The notes beneath the pieces are model-generated. The model searched no databases. It had not been told where the DNA came from and worked only from the letters and a program-made list of their open reading frames with translations. The position numbers were made by a program, and so were the translations under genes. Source: Dipteris shenzhenensis (taxonomy: Eukaryota; Polypodiophyta; Polypodiopsida; Gleicheniales). Taken from it: 64,000 bases of DNA. The stretch lies in the NCBI GenBank assembly GCA_047967505.1, contig CM106538.1; one strand, 5' to 3'. Shown here piece after piece: positions 34,010 to 44,616 of this stretch (positions within the stretch are counted from its first letter, which is position 1; every line of letters begins with the position of its first letter).

Positions 34010-35501
34010 TGAAACCAGCCACAACAACGTAAAGGGTGGTAGGATCCACTTAATTATAGCATACATAGTAAATTGACATGTAAATATGCACCACAGAACA
34101 AATCTCAAGGGAGCTAGAGCGCTCCTACTCAGAAACAAGGACATCGATTGGCCCCAAACGTTGGCACCCTTTGCGGTATTTATTTAACATTCGTTTGAAG
34201 CCAAGCGGCTGATTACAAAGGTCTCTGGGAACCTACACTATAGGCAAACCAACACCTATAGACTCCCTGTCCAGCCCACCTTGTAATTCCTTACTCAATT
34301 TCAAACGGTGAACGACATCCAATCACTAGACAATCCTGTATCCTCAGCCAACCAAAGCAACAGCTAAACAACTGCAAGACAAGGCCCAACAGCTGAACTC
34401 TAGTGCAATCAAACAACCAAACACTTCCCAACGGGCTGCCTCAATCTATAGCCTCCCCGGCCACTGCCCAACAGCATAAATCAACCCTTCTTTGCGAGGA
34501 AAGAAACCCAAACGCAATAACTACCTAGCAACCAATCAGGGAACGGCAAAAGCAGGCAAAGACAAGCCTTCTTCTACCTGGAATCCACAGAAGAAAGGTC
34601 ACCTTGGCTGGAAAACCCAAGATCCTGCAGAGAAAAGCTACCCGGAATCCACAGAAGAAAGGTCACCCTGGCTGGAAAACCCAAGATCTTGCAGAGGAAA
34701 GCTGATTTCGCCTTGGCACAGCCCAAAAGCAGCCTAGAATAGAACACCCATGCCTGGTAAGATACCAAAATCAGCCACAACACCCAGAAAGCTCTAGAGA
34801 TCAAGTCGAAATCTCCTGCAGAGCTTGAAAGCCTAGTTCACCCGCAGCAGCTTGGTCAAGTCCAGAACTCTTGGAACAGCCCTAGAACCAATCGTAGGCA
34901 CCTGGAACAGCCCAAAAGCAAATCACAAACTGGAACAGACACCTTGGTAGAAATCGCCATCTGCTTAAGGCTCCTGGATCAATTGCGATTTGCTCTAGTA
35001 GGCCTTGGACCACCTGGAACTAGCCCCTCGGTAAAAACGAATTTCCCTGGTAGGCCTTGGATCACCTAAAACTAGCCCTTGGGTAAAAACAAATTTCCCT
35101 GGCAGGCTATGAATCACTTGAAACTGGGCCCTGGGTAAAAACGAATTTCCCTGGCAGGCTCTGAAATTGATAATCTGGCTCCTCTAGAACTGATTTGGCC
35201 AACTACCCTTAAAAGAAGGGCTCCCCCCCTCCCCCTTTTAAAGCCCTAGGCTCAAAAAAGCCGTGTTTTTTAATTGCACCACTCTTTTGGCCCCTAAAAG
35301 CACTCTTTTGGACCCCCTGTTGCACACTTTGGTCCTAGGAATTAATTGCCTAGTAACTGGGTACATTCGCTATCTCCAAGGGCCCAGTAGGAATTTTAAT
35401 TCCCCATGGCCGGACCCTTGCGCCCCAGAGGCTCAAGGCAGTCACACGCAAATTACGAGAGTCGCAAATCAAGAGTCCCATAATTTCACGTCCTCGTGAC
35501 A
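34010..35501 (-). mobile_element. Gypsy leader (34010-34158) plus complete 1.34-kb LTR (34159-35501)
   Basis: Read on the minus strand the LTR begins TGTCACGAGGACGTGAA (35501) and ends near 34159, where the other copy (28555) keeps the canonical ...CAACA edge. The leader follows. Inside the LTR are two 64-bp tandem copies (about 34577-34705, GGAATCCACAGAAGAAAGG) and three 52-bp units (34999-35165, each containing GTAAAAACGAATTTCCCTGG or a variant). A partial copy in opposite orientation lies at 36908-37597. No internal coding region follows the leader on the left: it meets a copia head at 34009. Confidence 0.65.
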
Positions 35502-35589
35502 TTGGTGACTCGATTCGAAGGATTCCTTTGATGTGTTCTTGAGTGTTCTTTCAAGGAAGCAAAAGGAGCACATGCTTCAAGAAGTGGCT

Positions 35590-36530
35590 TGCAGCTCACA
35601 TTGGCTCATTGAGAGGGGGGGTCGGAGAAATAGGATCAACTGCCCACATGTAGAGTTGAGCATAGGGTAGTGACACCCATAGAAAGAAAGGGATTGATGA
35701 AGGACAAAGGGGCTGCCACAGCGGCACATTGGGTGCCATGTGGGCAGCACAAAGACATCCTTCTTGAGCTAGATTATAATCCATCCATTGGGGCAGATCT
35801 GTCCATGAGGCAGCCACATGCCGTTGGTCATCCCTCGGCAACACATGGGCCCTATAATAGGGCTCGAAGGCAGCCTACATAGCGCCCCTTGTGGTGGAGA
35901 GAATGGAGCTGCAGCATTGCTTGCATGGGTGCAGGTTATGGCCTATGAACTGGCCATTTATAGGCCCTGGTAGCTCAGGTGGTTGGCCATTATTGGTAGA
36001 TCAGCAGGGCAGTCTGTGAACTTCTACAAACCTGATTGATCGGCAGACCAATAGTCCAGACAAATCTGGTTGGCCAGATAAAAGGGGCATTCAGCCCTAT
36101 ATAAAGCCCTCCTAGGAGGTAGTCCAGTCACTTGCAGGGTGTATTCCAAGGACCAAGGAGTACTTGGGCACTGCAAGGTGCAACAGAGGCATCAACAAAA
36201 CAGAGAATAACTAGCAGCCTTAGCATATGTGGAGCTCTTCAAGGAGCAAAATCCAGGGAGCAGAACGGGTGCTGAAGGGATTTTGGGGCTCCTCCCTAAG
36301 CCATTGAAAACCTCACTTAGAGGCACGCAGCAGAAGGAGAGCAAGAGTGCTAGGCAACACCTGGAGGCTTAGATCTAGAACTAGTAATGGAGCATCCTGC
36401 TTTCCTCATGAAGTCTTGAAAGACTCGTATGAGGCAAACAACCTAGGCAGGATTCCATGCTCCAGAAGTAGTTGTGTGCAATGAAGATGGAGGAAAGTGA
36501 GCATTTAGTAAAGGTCAAGGGTAATTAGGG
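35590..36530 (+). repeat. LTR-like sequence of an unassigned element
   Basis: A TATA box (TATATAAAG, 36098-36106) is followed about 190 bp later by sequence (36292-36405) matching the putative R/U5 at 33508-33610. A purine tract (GAGAGGGGGGG, about 35609-35620) lies at the left. Order and content suit an LTR in plus orientation, but ends and a partner copy are not clear. It fills the gap between the inverted gypsy LTR arms. Confidence 0.4.
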
Positions 36531-36907
36531 GTCAGCTTGTAGACGTTTGTCAAAAGGTTTACAGTAATTAATTAGCATTGCTAGTTGTCAATGTGCTTCC
36601 CAAGAGCTCCAAAGATCTGATTACTACAGTAGAGCGATCCAAGCCACTCACTTTTGAGTTGTGGCTGATGCTTATGCAAGATAAAGCCAGTAAAAAGAAA
36701 CATGGTGAGAGCAGTGAAGACAAGCCTCTTGGAAGGGTGATCCTTCTAGGAGATGTAATGACAGTTAGTGGCTAAACGATTGGCTAGTCATAGTTGGCCA
36801 CACTTGGTCATTGGACCATGCTGGATCCAGGTCTTACGTGATTAGAGAGCGCAGCATAGCATGGACACTTGGCAAAAAAGACTAGACGACTGCATGGAGG
36901 CTATCAG

Positions 36908-37597
36908 GAGGACGTGAATTTATGGGACTTTTGATTTGCGACTCCCGTAATTTGCGCGTGACTACCTTGAGCCTCTGGGGCGCGACGGTCCGGCAATGGG
37001 GCAAGACTTGGGTAATTAAAATTCCTAGTGGGCCCTTAGAAATAGTGAATGTGCGCCCAATTACTAGGCAATTAATTCCTAGGGCCAAAGTGTGCAACAG
37101 GGAGCCCAAAAGAGTGCAATTAAAAAACTGCTATTAGGGGCCAAAAGAGTGGTGCAATTAAAAAAACACTGCTTTTTGGAGTGTAGGGCGTTAAAAGGGG
37201 GGAAGGGGGGGGGGGAGGGAGCCCTTCTTTTAGAGGCAGTTGGCTAAATCAATTCCAGAGGAGCCAGATCATCAGTTTGGAGCTACTAGAGTCAAATCGT
37301 TTTTCCAGGTGCTGCTAGAGTCAGTGGCCAGGGAGGCTATCGATTGAGGTAACCCATTGGGAAGTGTTTTGGTGTTGCTAGAGTCAAATCGTTTTTTACC
37401 AGAAGGTTCTAGAGCCTACCAGGGAAATTCGTTTTTACCCAAGGGTCAGTTTCAGGTGATCCAGAGCTTGCCAGGAAAATCGATTTTTACCCAGGGGCCA
37501 GTTTCAGGTGATCCAGAGCCTGCCAAGGAAATTCGTTTTTACCCAGGGGCGAGTTTCAGGTGATCCAAGTCCTACCAGGGAAATTCATTTTTACCCC
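36908..37597 (+). repeat. Partial gypsy LTR in opposite orientation
   Basis: It matches the reverse complement of about 34999-35495: GAGGACGTGAA at the left end, then GATTTGCGACTC, a C/G-rich hairpin-like run near 37197-37235, and four 52-58-bp units with TTCGTTTTTACCCAGGGG at the right end. The outer TGTCAC edge is lost, and its inner end abuts the duplicated PPR flank at about 37600. Confidence 0.75.
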
Positions 37598-37609
37598 ACC
37601 ATCACTTAG

Positions 37610-38110
37610 CTAACTGACTTGGCTGAAATCGGAAATAGATTGAAGCGAATAAATTGTCCTACTATGCAAGTGGGATGGGCACAGGTATCATAGGTTCAAG
37701 CGAGATTGTGATGGAGTGGTGTTTGAATGATTTTAGCACAAGCCTTTTCCTGTTGCACTATAAGAGAAGAACTTTGAAATGACTTGTCATTGTCTGATAC
37801 TTGTGAAAGATTGGGAATCTGGGATACACTTTTGGAGCCTTTCATGATATCTGCTGAGATGATCCATGTACATGGGTTTTCCTCCATATGGTTGCAGATA
37901 TCTAGATTCCATGTATCTTGAAGGTTAAGCTATTCCTTGGACACTTAAATTAAAATTTGCACGACATGTGAAATTTGTAATCCTGTGAATTATTGCAAAC
38001 TACTGGTGCTTGATTTAAGCAAAGAAATGTCAACAATGAGAAAGAGTTGGCAGAATGTCCAAGCCTCTCTTTACAAAAAGATTGGACATGTTCAGGAAAG
38101 AGTCAAGGGT
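37610..38110 (+). repeat. Partial duplicate of the PPR gene 3' flank
   Basis: Diverged direct copy of about 32676-33221, sharing CTAACTGACTTGGCTG, AGCACAAGCCTTTTCCTG, GGGATACACTTTTGGAGC and GAAAGAGTTGGCAGAATGTC. The match ends at AAGGGT (38110). There the first copy continues GTGCATGAATGG, while this one continues GGTAGCAAGCTAAGGG into the palindrome-array unit. Confidence 0.88.
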
Positions 38111-38204
38111 GGTAGCAAGCTAAGGGTGTCCACTTCCGGACCACTTTCGGGTGAGTGTGACACCCGCTCGAGTGAAAATACAAAGGTTTTGCTTCGGTCT
38201 CCAA

Positions 38205-38890
38205 TACCTCGATCGAGGTATTAGCTCCAATGAAAATCACACACGAGGACAACCGAGCCAAGCCAATACCTCGATCGAGGTGCTGGGCTTTTTTCACGGG
38301 ACCGAGCCTCTACCTCGATCGAGGTTTGCTGGCATGCCACCTATACATGCCACATCTACCTTGTTCGAGGTATCCTGGCAATCCAGCTCAACCTCGATCG
38401 AGGTAAGGTGGCAGCATACCTCGATCGAGGTATGTGCCATCCGACAGGGCAGCCGACATACCTCGATCGAGGTATGCTGGACCGATGACTTGGCCGCATG
38501 TCGAATATGTCAATCGAGACATGTGACATCCAGCTGCTGCCGACATACCTCGATCGAGGTATCGTGGCATGTAAATACCTCGATCAAGGTAGATGTACCG
38601 AGATGTATGGGCATGTCACAATACCTCGATCGAGGTATCGTGGCATGTCAATACCTCCATCGACGTGGATGTACCGAGATGTATGGGCATGTCACAATAC
38701 CTCGATCGAGGTATCGTGGCATGTCAATACCTCGATCGAGGTAGATGTACCGAGATGTATGGGCATGTCACAATACCTCGATCGAGGTATCGTGGCATGC
38801 ATGTGGAATACCTCGATTGAGGTAGAGAAACCCTAAATTTTCTTATAAAAGGAGAGCGACCCCCCTCATTCCGCATACCTCGATCGAGCT
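38205..38890. promoter_or_regulatory. Array of about 17 palindromes, consensus TACCTCGATCGAGGTA
   Basis: The self-complementary core CCTCGATCGAGG occurs about twelve times perfectly, and in altered form at about five further sites (for example near 38355, 38508, 38580, 38652 and 38811). Spacing alternates roughly 28 and 47 bp. Between about 38590 and 38800 a 75-bp higher-order unit containing GATGTACCGAGATGTATGGG repeats three times. The last full palindromes end about 25 bp before a TATA box (38844), with one more partial copy just after it. The array is non-coding: both strands give the same meaningless peptide repeats. A dimeric DNA-binding protein's enhancer sites, or the subterminal repeats of a transposon, would both fit. 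Confidence 0.85.
38844..38850 (+). promoter_or_regulatory. TATA box of the palindrome-array gene
   Basis: TATAAAA, followed by GGAGAGCGACCCCC. The first usable ATG with a splice-compatible frame is at 38974, about 125 bp downstream, preceded by a short upstream ORF (38944-38958). The TATA surroundings resemble those in the copia LTR at 15903 (TATAAAGGGGTGACCTCC). Confidence 0.55.
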
Positions 38891-39039
38891 CCTCCTCATC
38901 CACCGATTCGGATTTGCGGGACGTCGACGGAATTGCGCGAGCGATGGAGAGCGATTGACGCACATCGACGGAGATGGACGGAGCGGGAGAGTCCAGGTAG
39001 GGTTTTTTTTATGTAGCATTTTCTTTTTGGTAAAATTTA

Positions 39040-40480
39040 ATTAAATTTTCGTTTATAAGAAAAATTATAAAAAATTTCTAAATTTCAAATGCATTTTAAT
39101 GTTTTTTTGAAATTCATGAATTACGACATTTTTTATTTAAAATGTAAAAATGAAAAAAAAAAATAGAGCTATTTTTATTAAATTAAAAAACGTTCATAGG
39201 AATAATTATAAAATATTTATAAATTTGAAATGCATTTATAAAATTTTTTTAAATTTTTCAATTACGACATTTATAATTTAAAATGTGAAAATTTTAAATT
39301 TAAAAAACGTTTAATGAGGCATTTTTTATTCAAAATGTGAAAATGTAAAAATTCTATTTTTTAAAATCATCTTTGAAAAAAAAGAGATTAAAGTTATTTT
39401 TTTAATTAGAGTTATTTTTAATTAAATAAAAAACATTTAAATTTTAGTTCACAGGAATAATTATAAAATATTTTTAAATTTGAAATGCATTTACAAGTTT
39501 TTTTTAAATTTTTGAATTACGACATTTTTAATTCAAAATGTGAAAATGTAAAAATTCTGTTTTTTAAAATCATCTTTGAAAAAAAAGAGATTAAAGTTAT
39601 TTTTTTTAAAAAAAGTTTAAATTTTAGCTCATAAGAATAATTATTGAAATAAAAAACGTTTAAATCTTAGTTTATAGGAATAATTATAAAATATTTTTAA
39701 AATTAAAATGCATTTTAAAGTTTTTTTAAATTATTTTTGGAATTACGTAATTATTTATTTAAAATGTGAAAATGTAAAGATTTTGTTTTTAAAATCATCT
39801 TTTAAAAAAAAGAGATTAAAGTTATTTTTTAAATTAGTGCTATTTTTATTTAAATAAAGAAACGTTTAAATTTTAGTTTATAGGAATAATTATAAAATAT
39901 TTCTAAATTTGAAATGCATTTTAAAGTTTTTTTAATTATTTTTGGAATTACGTAATTTTTTATTTAAAGCCTGAAAATGTATATATTTTGTTTTTTGAAA
40001 TCATCTTTTAAAAAAAAGAGATTAAAGATATTTTTTTTATTAGTGTTATTTATATTGAAATAAAACGTTTAAATTTTATTTTTAAAGATGATCTTTAAAA
40101 AAAAATAAAATAAGAGTTTAAGTTAGTGAAGTTTGTATTTAAATGTCAAAAAGTATATAATTTATTTTTTAAAATAATCTATTAAAAAAAGTTTATAAGT
40201 GAAGTTTACAAATTACTGAAGTTTTGAATTTAATATAACGTTTAAATTTTGTTTTTAGAAATCATGTATCAAGAACAAGAAAATAAGAATTTTGTTAAAA
40301 TAAGAAAATCATGTATTAAAAACAAGAAAACAAGAAAACAAGAACAAGAAAAAGAGAGATTAAAGTAGGTTCTATGCTATTTTTAAAATTGGTGCTATTT
40401 TTATTTAAATAAAAAAACGTTTAAATTTTAGTCTTCAAAACCATCTTTTAAAAAATCATCGTTTATGTGGAATATTATAG
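39040..40480. repeat. AT-rich degenerate tandem repeat, period about 140-260 bp
   Basis: At least five copies of a block containing TAGGAATAATTATAAAATAT then AAATTTGAAATGCATTT start near 39050, 39195, 39450, 39675 and 39880. A TTACGACATTTTT-type word and an AAAAAAGAGATTAAAG word recur within them. No coding potential. Confidence 0.75.
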
Positions 40481-40624
40481 ATTATATAGTTGGTTAAGAG
40501 TTGTTTCATAATTTAGGTAGAGTAAGTAGGCTGTATAAAACACCACATGGGCATTATCCCTAAAACACCACACCACATGGGCAAAGACCCCAACACTAGA
40601 GTGGTTAGATGCATAAGCATATGG

Positions 40625-40963
40625 CTAATTGGATCTTGTAAATGCACCAGCGCATCGAAAACACATACGTAATTTATGATTGTCCAAAGGTCTCCTCTCT
40701 CCCCAAGCATGGGAACCAAGTGATGATCTATAGGAATGGCCACTAGTTGAGGTGGATTGCCCAACCAAAATATAATATTGAAAAGGCTTAATTATTTTCT
40801 CAAAGTTCACGCTTTCAAAGGTCTGTAGTGTGAACCCGCTCTCTTTTTTAATGTGTAGTCCGAGAAATACTAGATGCGCCTTGCTTGTGTATCGTTCAAA
40901 GTAATGTATTAGGTATCCTTCTATCTCCTCCATATCTATTGCAAACCCAAGGCAGTAAAGCAT
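40625..40963 (-). other. Orphan antisense ORF within the intron
   Basis: A 112-codon open frame on the minus strand (MLYCLGFAIDMEEIEGYLIH...) has balanced, protein-like composition in otherwise AT-rich DNA and contains EGYLIHYFERYTSKAHLVFL. I recognise no domain. It may be an old exon or element relic, or chance. No promoter or Kozak-like context is evident. Confidence 0.25.
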
Positions 40964-43316
40964 TCAAAGAAGGTCTTATTAACCAAACCTCTCCACTATC
41001 TGTCCTTAGTATAGGGGCCATAAGTGGACAATGTGGTCCTTACACCACATGTGGAAAAGTTTCATATTGGATAAAAAGTGAAAAAAGGGAAACATATAAG
41101 GAAAAAATATTTGAGACATCTAAGTTTAAAAATGCAACAACTAGAGTTTGAAAAAATTCTAATCAAAATTAAGAATTTTTAATAATATTGATTAATATTG
41201 AGCCACACATTTGGCCCATCTACCGGTAGGTGCATAGGATGATCCCAACGACATTCTACCTCATCAAGGAGTACGTACAAATAGTTTTCATTATGTAAAT
41301 AGATTATAAGTCATATTGAATAGAATATTATTTTCATTACCCAAATAGAATATTAATTTCCATGTGTTTTTTTTGTGCATGTGCCAGCCAGCGCACAGGT
41401 TCTAGCACCACTATTCGTATGCAGATAGAGATGCTGAGAGCTGAGATGAGGGCACTACAGGATGCTAGGGCACCCCCTCACTTGGTTGCGAGTCTAGATT
41501 CAGTAATTGAGGCTCTGAGTCGATTGGACACAGTTGAGGACGTTGTGGATAGCTTTCAGGCACAGGCTGAGGCGGAGATCACTGGTAGTGGCTTGGATTG
41601 GAGAGCCATTCGTTGTTTGAGCATGAGTCACATCACAGGCAGGCCTTAGAGGATATGTTTTGGGATGGTCACACCGAGGCGATGCAACCACGATCAGGGC
41701 TCCCCTTGCATATTTTAAGTTGTAGGCACCCCATCATAACAGCACACATTTATCCGAGATATCTCGCTGCGAATGGTGGTCGATTGCCTCACAACCGTCA
41801 GATAGCCAGGTCGTTTGCCATACGCTGAGTTTGTGCTTGGTCATCGGGTGGACTACCTTAGTACCCATCCAGGATCAAGAGCGGGACATGGTAGGATGGG
41901 GCGTCAGGAGCGTCAGATTGCAGGTGTTCTCGACGTCGACGCGAGGCACCAGAGTTGCACACCATCCCTGCACCGGCATTGCGAGCGGTGGGAGGATAGA
42001 TTAGGAGGGATGTTCATTCAGTGGCATCATCCTTGCAGCACATGGTCTCTGCCGTATGGAGATCTATTGCGATTCCACCTCCCCCACCTTGATCATCGAT
42101 GGAGCCTCCCACATCTACACCACCTCCCACATCTACACCGCCTCAGCACGAGTTGGAGGCTCGAGATGCACGGATTGCAGAGTTGGAGGCATTGTTGGCC
42201 GAGTCTAGGGACGAGGTTAGTTATTTTGATTATGTTAGTTTATTTTTTTGTAGCGTGTTTTGAACTGAAGTTTTTTGGTTAATTCTCACCATGTACGCGA
42301 CATGTTTGCATTGCAGGCACATCTATTGCGTCAGGAGATGGAGTCTCGCGTACGACTGTTGCAGACAGATTTGGAGGAGCAAAGGATTCGGACACGCATA
42401 GCATACCATCGTGCAGAGCGCTATATTTTGCAGTTGAGGCATATTAGTCATGATCCATCTCGCCATAGGATCGACCCCAGCGTGGCCCTATACCCTGCTC
42501 CTCTTGTAGATGTGCCGACTAGGACACCCATAGACGCAGTAGTCATAGCCAGGCTTCCTACTGCCACTTGCATCCTTTGCCACGAGGATTTTGACACCGT
42601 AGGGTGGTTTGGACTAGGGTGCGGCCACATCGCACATCTCCATTGCATGACCCACCACATGGTGGCACGATCAGTGTGCCCTGTATGCTTTGCTGACATT
42701 GATGTGGCCACATACAGAGGACTAGGCATGGATGATCTATATCCTGGTCATCGTCAGGCCATTGATCCATTTGCTCGCGTAGTCTGACAGAGCACTACAG
42801 GGAGGAGGCATAGAGAGCGTTGCTGATGCAGGAGGGTGCTGATACATCGGTGGTTGCAGCATGCGTTCCACGACGCCTTTCGTATGGTGATTTCATGCCA
42901 GGTGACGAGGCACGAGCAGAGGAGGCACGCCGGATTGAGCGAGAGGCAGAGCTGCAGACATCATTGCAGCAGTGGGTGGAGCAGCAGCTAGGGCGGCAGC
43001 GTCTTCTACATGTAGAGACGATTGCTCGCGCTAGATTTGAGGCACGAGTATTCGCAGATGCATGGCTATGGGAGCTGAGACGCGCATACATAGAGGAGCG
43101 AGGGAGGCAGAGATGGCAGTGGTGGCACGTGCAGCATGCCCTCCTCTTCATCAGGATGAGGCTGGCCCATCTCATGCAGGTGATGAGGCTGGCCCATCTG
43201 AGCCGACTTTGCCTGAGGGCACACAGCGGACGGTTGGGCAGCGGGTCATACAAGAGCCACATCAGCGTTCCATTAGAGGATCATATGTAGAGCTATCAGA
43301 TTCGGATTCAGATTGA

Positions 43317-43870
43317 TTATTTAGGCTTCACACGTTTCTTGTATAGGGATGCACTTCTGCAGCATGATGATGATGATGTACAGATTCATTTTGGTACTTT
43401 CATGATATTGTTCCCACTTTTATGATGTATGAGCATTTTCGTACTTTCATGATGTTCTTCACACTTTGTTTATCTCAGTTTATAGTTTGTTTAAATGTAA
43501 CATAAACATTTAAAATTAGGAGTATGATTTTGAATTTCGAATATCTCAATTCACACATCTAATACATAAGATATTTAAAAAAGAATGCCATGTGAAGTAA
43601 TTGTAAACATTAAGCATTGAAAAAGTGTTCAAGTTCCAACTTTATCATTTTGAATATCATATTGAATTTCGTATATATCAATGCTTGCAATTATTACACT
43701 AAACCTAAGAGCCGTGCGAAGTTTCATCCCCATGTGTGTATTTAAAATTAAGAGTATGATTTTGAATTTCAAATATCTCAATTCACACATCTAATACATA
43801 ATGTATTTTAAAAATAATACCGTGTGTCGTAATTGTAAACATTAAGCATTGAAAAGGTGCTTGCAAAAAT
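43317..43870. repeat. 3' flank of the RING gene with a 120-bp direct repeat
   Basis: ATG-repeat-rich sequence (43360-43450) is followed by two direct copies of about 120 bp (about 43507-43612 and 43742-43855) sharing GAGTATGATTTTGAATTTC and ATATCTCAATTCACACATC. The second copy merges into the first satellite unit. No gene. Confidence 0.75.
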
Positions 43871-44382
43871 GTATGCATTATACCTTCCACGTGGCGCAAA
43901 CCAGATCAGTTGGAGACCAAATCTTGCGTGGATGTACGTCTAGGGTAGCCTAAGAGCCATGTGAAATTTCATCCCCAACAGGGTTTAGGATTTAGGGTTC
44001 AGGGTTTAGGGTTTAGGGTTTAGTCGTGCTAGTAGGGATTATAAAAATGTACGCATTATACCTTCCACGTAGCGCATACCAAATCAGTTGGAGATCAAAT
44101 CTTGCGTGGATGTACGTCTAGGGTAGCCTAAGAGGCGTGTGAAGTTTCGTCCCCAACAGGGTTTAGGATTTAGGGTTCAGGGTTTAGGGTTAGGGTTTAG
44201 TGGTGCTAGTAGGGATTGTAAAAATGTACGCATTATACCTTCCATGTGGCACATACCAAATCAGTTGGAGACGAAATCTTGCATGAATGTACGTCTAGGG
44301 TAGCCTAAGAGGCGTGTGAAGTTTCGTCCCCAACAGGGTTTAGGATTTAGGGTTCAGGGTTTAGGGTTTAGGGTTTAGGGTT
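43870..44382. repeat. 177-bp satellite with TTTAGGG telomere-like runs (left block)
   Basis: Units start GTGCTAGTAGGGATT (about 44025 and 44202, period 177). They include ATGTACGCATTATACCTTCC and CTAGGGTAGCCTAAGAG, and end in four or five TTTAGGG or near-TTTAGGG heptamers. About three units lie here. The block stops inside the heptamer run at 44382, where a copia element is inserted, and resumes at 50285. Confidence 0.92.
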
Positions 44383-44563
44383 TGAGAGTGCTCTCAACGG
44401 AAGCAAGAATGGAAGAAGGAGAGAGAGCGAGAGAGAGAGACAGAGAGCCACACAAGTTTTGGTGGGTGCAGAACCACCCTAATCTTCTTTTTCATTCATT
44501 TATATATGTGTTTGAGTATTGTACATAACTGGGGTTAAGGCACAGTGACCTTTAACCCCCACA
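44383..44563 (-). repeat. 3' LTR of the young copia element
   Basis: 181 bp; on the minus strand it begins TGTGGGGGTTAAAGG and ends GAGCACTCTCA. It contains a GA microsatellite and a TATATA segment, and is identical by eye to 50104-50284. Confidence 0.95.
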
Positions 44564-44580
44564 ACCTCCCACTTAAAGGA
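44564..44580 (-). promoter_or_regulatory. Polypurine tract of the young copia element
   Basis: On the minus strand the tract ...AAGTGGGAGGT abuts the 3' LTR and would prime second-strand synthesis. Position and purine content are standard for copia. Confidence 0.8.
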
Positions 44581-44616
44581 CAATGTGCCTTTAAGAGAGA
44601 ACAACTAGTGAGCATA

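Larger units (their letters stand above)
38997..41387 (+). other. Long AT-rich intron of the RING gene
   Basis: Bounded by AG/GTAGGG and TGCCAG/C, with exon phases agreeing across it. Its first 1.5 kb is extremely AT-rich and carries a degenerate tandem repeat; the last 0.9 kb is ordinary sequence with an antisense open frame (40963-40625). Confidence 0.55.
38974..43316 (+). pseudogene. Split gene with coiled-coil, Pro-rich and RING-H2 regions; frame-broken
   Basis: Exon 1 (38974-38996) encodes MDGAGES and ends AG/GTAGGG. A 2,391-bp intron ends TTTTGTGCATGTGCCAG at 41387. Exon 2 joins in phase and encodes a helical region (MQIEMLRAEMRALQDARAPP). After a frame change near 41600 comes a long divergent stretch with several stops, then a Pro/Thr-rich segment and a heptad-like helix (HELEARDARIAELEALL). 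A second intron (42216-42316, GTTAGT to TTGCAG) is phase 0. The last part has eight ligands of a RING-H2 finger in order: CILC, CGHIAHLHC, CPVC (42569-42688). RING-H2 proteins are usually E3 ubiquitin ligases. A stop at 42785, a TAG near 42810 and a frame change near 43100 break the rest, which ends in an Asp/Ser tail (SYVELSDSDSD). Two good introns imply it was a transcribed gene. No named family is recognised. Confidence 0.6.

Noticed and set aside
28409-34492. The second PPR gene as cargo between LTRs of one giant element
   Set aside because: The flanking direct repeats (28.41-28.97 and 34.01-34.49 kb) are both leader-plus-LTR ends in the same orientation, so they are two separate truncated insertions, not a pair of LTRs.
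38205-38890. CRISPR-like array
   Set aside because: This is eukaryotic nuclear DNA, the repeats are perfect dyads, spacers are themselves repeated, and no cas genes exist nearby.
38151-38963. Open frames on both strands through the palindrome array giving repeated YLDRG and TSIEV peptides
   Set aside because: They are a consequence of the self-complementary repeat, appear in several frames and on both strands, and are longest where spacing happens to be a multiple of three.
41815-42282. His/Arg-rich ORF between RING gene exons as a separate protein
   Set aside because: It is in a different frame from the coiled-coil and Pro-rich codons it overlaps and reads across the proposed second intron.
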